Below are positions 26,240-36,905 of a DNA stretch of 38,223 nucleotides, one piece after another (positions within the stretch are counted from its first letter, which is position 1; the number at the start of each line of letters is the position of its first letter). Source of the DNA: Chitinophagales bacterium (GTDB taxonomy: Bacteria > Bacteroidota > Bacteroidia > Chitinophagales > JADIYW01); assembly GCA_023957215.1 (NCBI GenBank), contig JAMLHH010000030.1, positions 1 to 38,223 on the forward strand, in the 5' to 3' direction. Below the pieces are notes generated by a model. The model was not told the DNA's origin, ran no database searches, and was given only the letters and a program-made list of their open reading frames with translations. The translations under genes were made by a program, and so were the position numbers.

Positions 26240-26446
26240 CTCCAATACTGAAATACCTTCGTATAGTATAGCAGATTTTATCAAATTTTCTCTCTGACCT
26301 TTTAAAATTACAGAAAACAAGTCTTTTTATCCATTAACCTTGCTTTTAATCAACATATCCTTATCTTATCAACACCTTTTTATATCACAATGATAAATAA
26401 ATCTAAAAGAGTGTAGCAGTATTCTGAAAATAAAATAGATAAAACG

Positions 26447-26454
26447 TATATTTG
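26447..26454 (+). promoter_or_regulatory. -7 box of the fur-family gene
   Basis: TATATTTG matches TAnnTTTG, 21 bp before the ATG at 26476. A weak -33 element (CTG at 26424-26426) gives a 20-bp spacing. This shows the regulator gene has its own promoter separate from the transporter operon. Confidence 0.4.
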
Positions 26455-26465
26455 TAATTACGCAA

Positions 26466-26469
26466 GGAG
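26466..26469 (+). promoter_or_regulatory. Shine-Dalgarno-like site of the fur-family gene
   Basis: GGAG (inside AAGGAGAG) sits 6 nt before the ATG at 26476. Such a good site is unusual here, since most genes in the window lack one, and it fixes the start codon. Confidence 0.55.
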
Positions 26470-26475
26470 AGTTAT

Positions 26476-26952
26476 ATGGAAGCTGTTGATTCAAGAATAA
26501 TAGATGATGTAAAAAAGATTTTTACACTGTACTTAGAACAGAATAAACAAAGAAAAACTCCTGAAAGATTCTCAATCTTAGAAGAAATTTACAGTAGTCA
26601 CGAACATTTTGATGCGGAAGAATTGTATCTGCAAATGAAAAAAAACAGATACAATGTCAGTCGCGCTACCGTTTACAATACTTTAGAACTCTTGGTTAGT
26701 TGCGATCTCGTCAAAAAACACCAGTTTGGTCAAAACCATGCTCAATATGAAAGGGCTTACGGCTTCAAACAACACGACCATATCATTTGTGATAATTGTG
26801 GCAAAGTGGTAGAATTTTGCGATCCGAGAATTCATCTCATCAAAACGACAATGGAATCCCTTTTTAATGTAAAGATTAAAAGTCACTCATTGACATTCTA
26901 TGTTGATGGTTTCAGCGATTGCGAACATGAAATCAGTGAAAGTGAAAAATAA
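26476..26952 (+). CDS. Fur family metal-responsive transcriptional regulator
   Basis: A 158-residue Fur-superfamily repressor. The winged-helix recognition helix is VSRATVYNTLELL (61-73). The metal-site segment QHDHIICDNCGKVVEFCD has H100, H102, C105 and C108, with H137 further on. Only one CxxC is present; the second CxxC of the structural zinc site in many Fur proteins is missing, and a single C149 remains. It could be Fur, Zur or Mur. The nearby Mn-type transporter makes a manganese or general metal role plausible. It precedes purA by 33 bp, an arrangement I recall from other Bacteroidota. Confidence 0.88.
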   Translation: MEAVDSRIIDDVKKIFTLYLEQNKQRKTPERFSILEEIYSSHEHFDAEELYLQMKKNRYNVSRATVYNTLELLVSCDLVKKHQFGQNHAQYERAYGFKQHDHIICDNCGKVVEFCDPRIHLIKTTMESLFNVKIKSHSLTFYVDGFSDCEHEISESEK

Positions 26953-28241
<1,289 letters not shown>

Positions 28242-28242
<1 letters not shown>

Positions 28243-29522
28243 TGAATATGAAAGATCAACGTCTAACTAAAATAATAGATATTCCTCCGAAAGAATTTAG
28301 GACGAAGTTTCTTTCTGATAATCAAGATAATCATTTTATACTTTTTGACGACTGGCAACTCGGGTCTTCTCATCAAGACTGGCTAATTGCATGGGGTGAA
28401 AAAGATAAATTTGTTATTTCGCAAAAAGATTCTACCACTCTTCAAGATTTTGACAGATGGCTAAAATCTAGTGGAGATTGGAAAGTAGGCTATATCAACT
28501 ATGATTTAAAGAACAATTTAAATTCACAGCTACAAGTCAGAGAGAAAGCAACACTTACAGCAGATTTACTCTACTTTTTTATTCCGGAGATTATTTTTCG
28601 TCCCAAAGGTGGGCAAGTGGAAGCGCTTTATCATAGCGGGGCAAAATTTCCCATATTGAGTAATGACATTAAGTCTGCTCAAAGTGTTTTACACTTCAAA
28701 TTACAAACGACGCAAAAGCAGTATTTACAGAACATCAAGCTAATACAAGAAAAGATTGCCCAAAACGAATTACAAGAGATTAATTATTGCATTGAGTGGC
28801 AGTCTGATGATATTTTAATCAACCCGGCTCATTCGTATTTACACTTACAGCAAGAGATGTGCGCTCCTTTTTCTTGTTATTTTAAAATCAATGACACTCA
28901 TCTCATTTGTAATAGTCCTGAGCGATATCTAAAAAAATCTGCTGACAAGCTGATTTCCCAACCCATAAAAGGCACCAGTAAAAGATATAGGGATAAAAAG
29001 AAAGACGAAGAAAGTAGAAACTTACTACTCACTCACAAAGAGCAAAACGAGAATATCTTGGCAGCCCAATTGGTACAACAAGATTTTAAGACTATCGCCG
29101 TCAAAGACAGTATTGAAACGACAGAATTAGCGCAGATATATTCTTACGAAACTGTACACCAATTGGTATCTACCATCACTTGTCTATTAAAAAAAGATAT
29201 TCAGTTTTCGGATATTCTCCAAGCCACTTTCCCAATGGGTAGCATGACCGGTCTTCCAAGAGAGAATGCTATACAAACGGCGGAGGATATCGAGATGATG
29301 CATAGAGATATTTATTCAGGTACGGTAGGTTACATCACACCGGACGATGATTTTGACTTTAATGTAGTCATCAGAAGCCTGATTTATTTTCAACAAGAAC
29401 ATAAAACCTATCTCCGTACAGGTGGAGGTATCACCCAATCATCAATTCCCGAATCAGAGTGGAAAGAATGTCACTTAAAAGCAGATAAAATATTGAAGTT
29501 TTTTACTAAAAAGTCCGATTAG
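28242..29522 (+). CDS. pabB: Chorismate-binding enzyme, PabB-like (aminodeoxychorismate synthase component I)
   Basis: A 426-residue chorismate-utilising enzyme. The PIKGTSKR segment (near 246-253) has the lysine that separates PabB-type (PIKGT) from anthranilate synthase (PIAGT). The chorismate-binding block is FPMGSMTGLPRENAI, then YSGTVGYITPDDDFDFNVVIRSL and LRTGGGITQSSIPESEW. The usual TGAPK is TGLPR here. The N-terminal part is diverged, as in many Bacteroidota PabB proteins. It is translationally coupled to purA. No glutamine amidotransferase (PabA) or lyase (PabC) gene is adjacent. Confidence 0.82.
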
Positions 29523-29529
29523 ATTCATC

Positions 29530-30555
29530 TCACATCTTCCACCTTGCCAAAGCAGGAATATCAATTGGAGCAAATTCGTTTTTCAGAAACTTATAATAAG
29601 CGCTTATAGCAACCATTCCTGCATTGTCTGTACAATATTGATAATCAGGAATATATACAGACCATCCTTGTTCGTCTGCTAAAGCTGAAAGAGTTGTACG
29701 CAAACCGTTGTTGGCACTGACACCTCCTGCAATAGCTATTTCCTTAATACCGGTTTGTTGCGAAGCCTTTTTTAGTTTATCCGTCAAAATCTCTATGATA
29801 GTATATTGAACGGAAGCACAAATGTCATCTACATTTTCAGTAATAAAGTTGGGATTTTTTCCCATTTCATCCCGTAGAAAGTACATCACTGAGGTTTTAA
29901 AACCACTAAAACTAAAATCCAAATCAGGCACTCTTGGTTTACTGAATTTATATTTTTTGGAGTCTCCGTTTTTAGCGTACCTATCTATCAACGGTCCGCC
30001 CGGATATGGCAATTTGAGCATTTTGGCAGTTTTGTCAAAAGCTTCACCTGCCGCATCATCAATAGTAGTACCTATCACTTCCATTTCATTATAGTCTGTC
30101 ACTTTTACGATTTGGGTATGACCGCCGGAAACCGTCAGACACAGGAACGGAAATTTGGGAAAAGGAGCATCAATAAAATGAGCCATCACGTGCGCTTTCA
30201 TGTGATGGACATCAATAATCGGAACATCTAAGCCCTGTGCCATCGCTTTAGAAAATCCGACTCCTACTAACAAAGACCCCAAAAGTCCGGGTCCTCTCGT
30301 AAAAGCAATTGCACTGATATCTTCTTTAGTTTTACCTGCCTTTTTGAGGGCGACATCCACTACCGCCACGATATTGACAGTATGTGCCCGTGAAGCTAAT
30401 TCGGGAACGACTCCTCCATATTCGGCATGAATGGCCTGAGTAGCAGCAACATTAGATAAAATTTTCCCATTATAACAAATAGCTGCGGATGTATCATCAC
30501 ATGAAGATTCGATTGCTAAAATGCATATATTATTAGGAGTTTGAAGACTTTGCAC
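29530..30555 (-). CDS. tsaD: tRNA N6-threonylcarbamoyladenosine transferase
   Basis: TsaD is the catalytic subunit that places threonylcarbamoyl on A37 of ANN-decoding tRNAs. The 341 residues show AIESSCDDTSAAI (14-26), the metal histidines H118 and H122 in HHMKAHVMAHF, TVSGGHTQIV, DDAAGEAFDK and AIAGGVSANNGLR. A GTG start at 30555 is the only usable one: a stop lies seven codons upstream and no ATG precedes the first conserved strand. It is divergent from the TamB-like gene, with 28 bp between the starts. Confidence 0.95.
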   Translation of the reverse strand: MQSLQTPNNICILAIESSCDDTSAAICYNGKILSNVAATQAIHAEYGGVVPELASRAHTVNIVAVVDVALKKAGKTKEDISAIAFTRGPGLLGSLLVGVGFSKAMAQGLDVPIIDVHHMKAHVMAHFIDAPFPKFPFLCLTVSGGHTQIVKVTDYNEMEVIGTTIDDAAGEAFDKTAKMLKLPYPGGPLIDRYAKNGDSKKYKFSKPRVPDLDFSFSGFKTSVMYFLRDEMGKNPNFITENVDDICASVQYTIIEILTDKLKKASQQTGIKEIAIAGGVSANNGLRTTLSALADEQGWSVYIPDYQYCTDNAGMVAISAYYKFLKNEFAPIDIPALARWKM

Positions 30556-30563
30556 TATTTTTG
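30556..30563 (+). promoter_or_regulatory. -7 box of the TamB-like gene
   Basis: TATTTTTG matches TAnnTTTG, 20 bp before the TTG start. It lies directly against the tsaD start codon on the other strand. No -33 element at normal spacing was found. Confidence 0.3.
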
Positions 30564-30583
30564 ATGTATAATTCTAAAAAGAC

Positions 30584-33500
30584 TTGTTGGGCAAAGTTAC
30601 AAAATCAATTTTCAAATGGATAGGAATAATCCTATTCTTCGTTTTTGCGGTTTTTATCACCCTTGTGATTCTCATCCAACAGCCTAAAGTTCAAACTTGG
30701 GCAGTCCAAAAAGCAGCACATTATTTATCAGAAAAAACAGGTACAAATATCTCGGTCGATAAAGTAGATATCAAGTTTTTCAGGACAGTCTCCATAGGAA
30801 ATGTTTATCTTGAAGATAAAAATAAAGATACCCTTGCTTATATCAGGTCTTTAGACACCAAACTTTCATACTTTAATCCTTTTAAGAAACAATTTCATTT
30901 CAGCACCTTGTCTTTAGATGGTGTAAGGGCTAATATCTACAATACCGACACTGACAGCATTTATAATTACCAATTTTTATTAGATGCTTTTTCAAGTGGT
31001 AAAAAAGAAAAAACTGTAAAAAACGCTGATAAAAAGAAAAGTAGCTCCAACATAGATATTGATGTTAATCAGATTTACCTAAGCGATATTGCAGTCTTAT
31101 TCGACAATCAGTTTGGCGGACAAGGACATGATATCAAATTGAAATCTTTGGATGTAGATGTGAAAAATTTTGATTTAAACGATAAAAATATTCTTCTCAA
31201 AAATGTCAACATCGTACAACCATATTACGTTTTGACCACTCATAAAAAAAGTAAGAAAGAAGATAAGGAATCTTCACCTTTTGATGTAAACATCGGGTTT
31301 TTAACGAGAGTAAATAAGTTACAAATAAAAGATGGCCACTTCGGCATGCATGATGAAACCAAAGAAAGGACTCATGCTAAAAACGGGTTTGAATTTTCAT
31401 ATTTCGATGTCAGCAAAATCAATCTCGATTTAAAAGATTTCCAGTGGGACAGTACTATGGCAGTCCACATTCAACATTTAAGTGCACAATCTCTTGAAAA
31501 CAATGTCGATTTAAAGCTTTTATCCGTAGCAGCCAAAATGGACAATCATTCTATACAAGCTAAAGATTTGACCGTTAATTACAATCAGACAAAAGTGGCA
31601 GGAAATGCACTTTTAGAGTTTGGTAGTTTTGAGGATTTTGGAGACTTTTTAAACAAAGTAAAGCTGAGTGGAAACATTGCAGAATTGCAGACCACTGGAA
31701 ACGATGTAGGTGTATGGGCGAGAGTTGCTCAGCAATATGTTCCTGGCAATGTCAATATATCAGGAGCGTTTAATGGCGAAATAGCCAATCTCTCTACAAA
31801 AAATCTAAAACTAAAGGTCAATCAATCAACAGTGATAGATGGAGATGCTACTATCAAAGGTATTCCCAACCCTGACAAAATGTATATCACTGCTAACATA
31901 CGTCAATTGAAAACCCGTGGGAGCGATATACATCAAATTATTCCTTATGTGAAACTACCGAGTATCATCGACAGTATCGGGAATTTTCAAGCCGTGGGAA
32001 CCTATGAAGGTTATATCAATAATTTTAAAGCCAATACAAAAATTAAGACGGATATAGGCGATTTGATAGCCAATGTCCATCTCGATTTTTCTAAAAAAGG
32101 TCCACCGTCTTATAATGGACAAGTACAATCAAGTGGATTAAAGATTGAAAAGTTGCTCGGAATCGACAAACTCACGGACGCAACTTTTGATTTGATGATT
32201 CATGGAAGCGGTTTTGATTTGAATAGTGTCAATACTTCCGTAAAGGGAACTATTTCATCTATCGAGTACAATTATTACAAGTATAAAAATATCGATTTGG
32301 ATGGCACTATCAACAATAAAGTTTTTGATGGAAAAGTCAGCATGCATGATGATTGTGCAATAATAGATTTTAACGGTAGTGCCAATCTCTCTAATCCGGA
32401 AAAACCCATTTATAATTTCCATGCTAAACTGCAAGATGGCGATTTACAGCAACTCAATCTGATTCCTAACCGACTTATTGTCAGCGTGGAAGGCGACTTT
32501 AATTTTGAAGGAGCAAACATCAACAACTTGATAGGTCAAGCCAAGCTCTCAAACATCAGTTTAAAAAATGAGCAAATCAATGTGGATCTATCAGATTTAA
32601 CAGTCAGTTTGGAAAAACAAGACGATTACAAAAAATATACGATAGAATCTGATGAAATCAATGGTTACATGAGAGGATATTTTGACCCTATCAAATTACC
32701 GGCTTCATTACAATATTATATTTCCAACCACACTACATTGGTCAATGCGCCGGGTATCGAAAAATTAGATCATCTGATATATCCGCAAGATGTAGAAATG
32801 AATATCAGAGTATCCAAAGATATAGGTGTTTTATCCTTTTTCGTCCCACAAATAAAAAGCTTTTCGGATATTGATTTGAGTGGCACTTACAATAGTGAAA
32901 AAAATAAAATCAACCTCAATCTCAATGCAGATTCCTTGATTTACAACAATATTCATTTTCACGGTTTTAACACAAATATTTTCGATAGAAATGATTCTTT
33001 AATTATAGTAGGCGACTTGAAAAATTTAGAAGTTGGAAACGCCTCTTTCAACGGCTTTCATCTCGGAGCAACTTCCAATCTGAGTGGTTTTTATAGTAGG
33101 TTAAAAGTGGAAAATGATTCTGCCGCCAATAATCTCAACCTGACGACCATAGTCAACTTCGACAAAGATAGTACAAAGATTCGTTTTCCAAATTCAAAAA
33201 TCAAAATCAACAACAAGACTTGGGTGCTCAATAATGAAAATAATATTTTGATTCACGACACTATTTTCAAACTCAACAAATTTGACCTCGTACAAGGCGA
33301 TCAAAGTATCATTATCCGAAACAGACAAAATCTTTCGACCGCATTCGTAGGCATACGAAACCTTCATATATTGGATATCACCCAGCTTTTTGACAAAGAT
33401 AATATAATCAAAGATGGTGTATTGGATGCCAGAATCAGACTTAAAAATATACTGAAATCTCCGAATATAGATGGTGATATTACTTTGAGAAGGCTGAATA

Positions 33501-35314
33501 TTCTTGATGAAAAAATAGATACAATCAAGCTGAATGCCCAACTTTCCGACTCGGATAAATCTTTAGATATTGACGGTTCTATTATAGACGAAAATTACCA
33601 ACTCAGTGTAAAAGGTGATTATTCATTAGATAAAAATAACCTCTCTCCCATCAACTTAAATGCAAAAATAAAAAAGCTGAGTCTCAAATTTTTAAGTTTC
33701 CCTTTCATTTTAGGACATGAAATTTCAAATCTAAATGCATTTGCAAAAGGAGATATTCAGGTGAAAGGTTCATTTAATAATATCGCTTTAGACGGGAAAG
33801 CAAATATCATTGATACCGCTTCCGTAAAAATCAATTTCTTGGGAACAACTTTAAAATTTGCAAATGAAGATATCGTTTTAAAACCCAACAGTATAGAATT
33901 TTACAAAGGCGGCTTAATGGATAAAACGATTACTCTTTTTGATGACAATAACAACACTGCCACTTTAAGAGCTAAATTGGAACACAAAAACTTCAAAGAT
34001 TTTACAGTGGATGCCAGCATTATTTCCGATAAGTTTAAGTTTTTAAATTCAACGTATAAAGACAATCAAGACTTTTTCGGTACAGTGTATGCTTCCGGTG
34101 TCGTCAATATCAGCGGACCTATTGACAATATCAATATGGATATCAGTGCGAGAACATTACCTAATACTGAGTTTAACATAGTTGTTGCAGGTTCGGCAGA
34201 TGACGAATTGTATGACTTTGTCAAATTTACGGATAGAAGTAATCCTAAAGATACTATCAAAATTAATAAAGAAGCAAAACCCAAATCAGGTTCCAAATTG
34301 AATATGGTACTTAATATCGCAGCTACACAAGATGCATTGCTCAAATTGTATTTGGATTATAATAAAAATGATGTCATTAAAGCGCGTGGGAATGGCGATT
34401 TACAATTATTGATTGACCCTAATAGCATGAGAATGATAGGCGATTATGTAGTCGCATCAGGTGAATATTTATTTTCCCAACAAGATATCATCAATAAAAA
34501 ATTTACTCTTAAAAATGGCAGTACCATCAGTTGGAGCGGTGATATCATGGAAGCAAAGATGGATGTAGATGCTTTTTATAGTTCACGGGTCAGCATGAAT
34601 GATATTGTAGATTCCACCTCAAATTTGAGAAATAGAAAATTTCCTGTGGATGTCGTTTTGAAAATCGGTGGTACGCTATCTAATACAGAAATAAACTTCG
34701 CATTAGAGCCATCTAAAAATCAAAGCAATATACCGGATGAACTGACGGCAGTCTTGGATAGAATCAACAGTGATCCTGCACAAGTCAATACACAAGCTTT
34801 CGGACTGATTTTATTTAATAGATTCTTAAATCTTCAAGGAGCTAATACCTCATCTGCCAATAATATCGGCGTAGATATGGCAATGACTACACTTAGTGAA
34901 TTTTTCAATGCTAAAATTTCAGGTTATGTCAATGATGCTTTGAGTACTTTGATACCGGGTGCGGAAGTGGATATCAGCCAAGGAACAGACAATACCGGAA
35001 TACGACTGACTCAAAAACTTAGCAATGATAGGTTGATCATCAATATTGGTGGTGATGTACAATATGGGAATAGCAAAGACAATCTGAAATTACAGGAGAA
35101 CAACACTGGTTTTGTTGGCGACGTGGAAATCGAATACTTAGTGACCGAAGACGGGCGTATCAGTGCCAAAGTGTATTCAAGATACGACAATACCATCATC
35201 CGCTTAGACAATGAAAGTTATATCAAATCAGGTATCGGTATTACCTACCAAAAAGAAGTGGACAAATTTGGTCAGTTGTTTAAGTTTGACAGAAAACGAA
35301 AAAAAGGGAAATAG
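30584..35314 (+). CDS. TamB-like translocation/assembly module protein
   Basis: A 1576-residue envelope protein. It has one N-terminal membrane helix (about 12-32) followed by a very long periplasmic part made of repeating beta segments, as expected for a bridge-like lipid-transport protein of the AsmA/TamB group. The C-terminal 400 residues, with a LGLILFNRFLNLQG-like element (FGLILFNRFLNLQG) and TGIRLTQKLSNDRLIINIGGDVQYG near the end, match the DUF490/TamB domain. TamB proteins help move phospholipids or insert outer-membrane proteins. The start is TTG: an in-frame stop at 30575-30577 excludes anything further upstream, and no ATG precedes the membrane helix. Its divergent pairing with tsaD is common in Bacteroidota. 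Confidence 0.9.
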   Translation: MLGKVTKSIFKWIGIILFFVFAVFITLVILIQQPKVQTWAVQKAAHYLSEKTGTNISVDKVDIKFFRTVSIGNVYLEDKNKDTLAYIRSLDTKLSYFNPFKKQFHFSTLSLDGVRANIYNTDTDSIYNYQFLLDAFSSGKKEKTVKNADKKKSSSNIDIDVNQIYLSDIAVLFDNQFGGQGHDIKLKSLDVDVKNFDLNDKNILLKNVNIVQPYYVLTTHKKSKKEDKESSPFDVNIGFLTRVNKLQIKDGHFGMHDETKERTHAKNGFEFSYFDVSKINLDLKDFQWDSTMAVHIQHLSAQSLENNVDLKLLSVAAKMDNHSIQAKDLTVNYNQTKVAGNALLEFGSFEDFGDFLNKVKLSGNIAELQTTGNDVGVWARVAQQYVPGNVNISGAFNGEIANLSTKNLKLKVNQSTVIDGDATIKGIPNPDKMYITANIRQLKTRGSDIHQIIPYVKLPSIIDSIGNFQAVGTYEGYINNFKANTKIKTDIGDLIANVHLDFSKKGPPSYNGQVQSSGLKIEKLLGIDKLTDATFDLMIHGSGFDLNSVNTSVKGTISSIEYNYYKYKNIDLDGTINNKVFDGKVSMHDDCAIIDFNGSANLSNPEKPIYNFHAKLQDGDLQQLNLIPNRLIVSVEGDFNFEGANINNLIGQAKLSNISLKNEQINVDLSDLTVSLEKQDDYKKYTIESDEINGYMRGYFDPIKLPASLQYYISNHTTLVNAPGIEKLDHLIYPQDVEMNIRVSKDIGVLSFFVPQIKSFSDIDLSGTYNSEKNKINLNLNADSLIYNNIHFHGFNTNIFDRNDSLIIVGDLKNLEVGNASFNGFHLGATSNLSGFYSRLKVENDSAANNLNLTTIVNFDKDSTKIRFPNSKIKINNKTWVLNNENNILIHDTIFKLNKFDLVQGDQSIIIRNRQNLSTAFVGIRNLHILDITQLFDKDNIIKDGVLDARIRLKNILKSPNIDGDITLRRLNILDEKIDTIKLNAQLSDSDKSLDIDGSIIDENYQLSVKGDYSLDKNNLSPINLNAKIKKLSLKFLSFPFILGHEISNLNAFAKGDIQVKGSFNNIALDGKANIIDTASVKINFLGTTLKFANEDIVLKPNSIEFYKGGLMDKTITLFDDNNNTATLRAKLEHKNFKDFTVDASIISDKFKFLNSTYKDNQDFFGTVYASGVVNISGPIDNINMDISARTLPNTEFNIVVAGSADDELYDFVKFTDRSNPKDTIKINKEAKPKSGSKLNMVLNIAATQDALLKLYLDYNKNDVIKARGNGDLQLLIDPNSMRMIGDYVVASGEYLFSQQDIINKKFTLKNGSTISWSGDIMEAKMDVDAFYSSRVSMNDIVDSTSNLRNRKFPVDVVLKIGGTLSNTEINFALEPSKNQSNIPDELTAVLDRINSDPAQVNTQAFGLILFNRFLNLQGANTSSANNIGVDMAMTTLSEFFNAKISGYVNDALSTLIPGAEVDISQGTDNTGIRLTQKLSNDRLIINIGGDVQYGNSKDNLKLQENNTGFVGDVEIEYLVTEDGRISAKVYSRYDNTIIRLDNESYIKSGIGITYQKEVDKFGQLFKFDRKRKKGK

Positions 35315-35322
35315 CAGAGGTA

Positions 35323-36150
35323 TCAGCTTTTTAAAATACCCTCATCTTTCAAGACAGATTTGACCATATTGGTAGAATCAAATGTTCCTCTCGTAAAAAA
35401 ACGGTAGAGTTTATTTTCCTTACGTCCGGTCTCATTTAATATCTCTTCAAATCCATAACCTTTTTGATGAAATTCAAGGACTATCCCGTAAAAATCTTCC
35501 AAGTCATTCAATTTGGTTTGGAGTCGGAAACGTCCATCTTTTAATTTGGGATTGTGGCTACAAAAAAGTATTTCAAACTCCAACTGACAAAGCTTCTTTA
35601 AACTTTCTATTTGCTGTTTCATACTTTCAAAAACACCAAAATATTTGATTCTGTCCGCTACATACAAATCACCACTAAATAGCCAACCTTTTTCTTTAGA
35701 ATAAAACGAAATGTGATCAGTGGTATGTCCGGGAGTAAAAATGGCTTCTAAAGTACATACGCCGATATCTATTTTTTGACCATCATAAATGGGTAAAGTA
35801 TTGACTTTGTCCACTTCCCCATTGATATATTTCCCGAGAGGTGAAACTTTATATCCTTTTCTCAGCACTTCTCCGGCAATCGGATGTGCATAGACAGGAA
35901 CTTTCCACTTTTCGCTCAGATAAGCCGCATTGCCGGTGTGATCTTCATGTCTGTGAGTAAGAATAATCTTTGTGATTTTATAATCAGAAAAGAAATGGTA
36001 CACTTCATTTCTACTATTGCTCTGACCTGTGTCAATCAGTGTATCTCCAAGATGATATGCATACACGGTCTGTAAGTTTCTATTCAGTTTGATGACTGAA
36101 AATCTAGCACCTACCACATCTTCATACTCTAACTTTCGAACCTTGATCAT
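35323..36150 (-). CDS. MBL-fold metallohydrolase
   Basis: A 275-residue metallo-beta-lactamase-fold enzyme of the glyoxalase II-like branch. Metal ligands are H66, H68, D70 and H71 (THRHEDHTGN), H142 (PGHTTDH), D161 (FSGDLY) and H199 (CSHNP), enough for a dinuclear site. The last 65 residues form a helical extension (HQKGYGFEEILNETGR, RFFTRGTFDSTNMVKSVL) similar to the tail of LACTB2-like hydrolases. The substrate is unknown. Its ATG follows the stop of the upstream nuclease-family gene without a gap, so it is co-transcribed. Confidence 0.86.
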   Translation of the reverse strand: MIKVRKLEYEDVVGARFSVIKLNRNLQTVYAYHLGDTLIDTGQSNSRNEVYHFFSDYKITKIILTHRHEDHTGNAAYLSEKWKVPVYAHPIAGEVLRKGYKVSPLGKYINGEVDKVNTLPIYDGQKIDIGVCTLEAIFTPGHTTDHISFYSKEKGWLFSGDLYVADRIKYFGVFESMKQQIESLKKLCQLEFEILFCSHNPKLKDGRFRLQTKLNDLEDFYGIVLEFHQKGYGFEEILNETGRKENKLYRFFTRGTFDSTNMVKSVLKDEGILKS

Positions 36151-36744
36151 CTAATTCTTGCTTCTCCTATCTATTTCGTCTCTAAGCGATGCTGCTTTTT
36201 CGTAATCTTCTTTTTCCAAAGATTCGTCCAACATTTTCTTCAATTCGTCAGTGCTGTATTTTTTGTAGTTTCCGATAGACTTACCACCGATGAGATTATC
36301 CAATTCGTCTTCATCCTCATCAACAATATCTACCAAATCCACTTCTATGCTTGCCATATCCATAATAGACGGATATGTATAAATCGGCGCATTCATCCTA
36401 ATAGCAATGGCGATGGCATCAGAAGTTCTTGAATCTATTTTTTCTTCTTGACCGTTTTTATCACAAATCAATTCGGCATAAAAGATACCTTCCAAAAATT
36501 TACTGATGACCACTTCCTTCAAAACTACCTCATAAGCATTCATCACGCTTTTCATTAAATCATGGGTCAAAGGTCGTGTCGGTCGGATATTTTCCATCGC
36601 AACTACAATAGATTGCGCCTCGGCATTGCCTATGACAATGGGTAATCTTCGAGAACCTTCCACTTCTCCCAAAATGACGGCAAAAGAGTTGTTATAACTC
36701 GCACTTGTAGTCAAGGTGATCACTTCCAAATGAATCTTATCCAT
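36151..36744 (-). CDS. Bifunctional nuclease (BFN/DUF151) family protein with C-terminal UVR motif
   Basis: A 197-residue protein. Residues 1-130 are the BFN/DUF151 domain (EVITLTTSASYNNSFAVILGE, RRLPIVIGNAEAQSI, DSRTSDAIAIAIRMNAPIY). Residues 163-197 form a UvrB/UvrC-type coiled pair (STDELKKMLDESLEKEDYEKAASLRDEI). An acidic linker (VDEDEDELD) joins them. BFN proteins have reported nuclease activity in plants and regulatory roles elsewhere; this fusion is common in Bacteroidota. I chose the ATG at 36744, because an in-frame TTG 4 codons upstream lacks support. It is the first gene of a two-gene unit with the MBL hydrolase. Confidence 0.87.
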   Translation of the reverse strand: MDKIHLEVITLTTSASYNNSFAVILGEVEGSRRLPIVIGNAEAQSIVVAMENIRPTRPLTHDLMKSVMNAYEVVLKEVVISKFLEGIFYAELICDKNGQEEKIDSRTSDAIAIAIRMNAPIYTYPSIMDMASIEVDLVDIVDEDEDELDNLIGGKSIGNYKKYSTDELKKMLDESLEKEDYEKAASLRDEIDRRSKN

Positions 36745-36822
36745 AAAGCACAACAATATACATTCTTTATCCGAATTTGAATATAAGTGTTAGCAAAAAA
36801 TACTTTTGCACTCAACAAAATA

Positions 36823-36847
36823 CTTAGATAGAAGCTTCCAATCTAAG
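36823..36847. repeat. Inverted repeat between the RIC and BFN genes
   Basis: CTTAGAT (36823-36829) and ATCTAAG (36841-36847) pair perfectly around an 11-nt loop that itself contains the palindrome GAAGCTTC. On the minus strand it is followed by TATTTTG. It may terminate the RIC transcript. Confidence 0.45.
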
Positions 36848-36852
36848 ACGAA

Positions 36853-36905
36853 TAGCCTAACAGTATTTTATATTTTCCTACTAAAAAGAGACTGTAATTA
36901 GGCTA
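36853..36905. repeat. Long imperfect inverted repeat at the 3' end of the RIC gene
   Basis: TAGCCTAA (36853-36860) pairs with TTAGGCTA (36898-36905), with further pairing CAGT/ACTG just inside and a 3-nt bulge. The right arm includes the stop codon of the RIC gene. It is a possible terminator or mRNA-stabilising hairpin. Confidence 0.4.
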
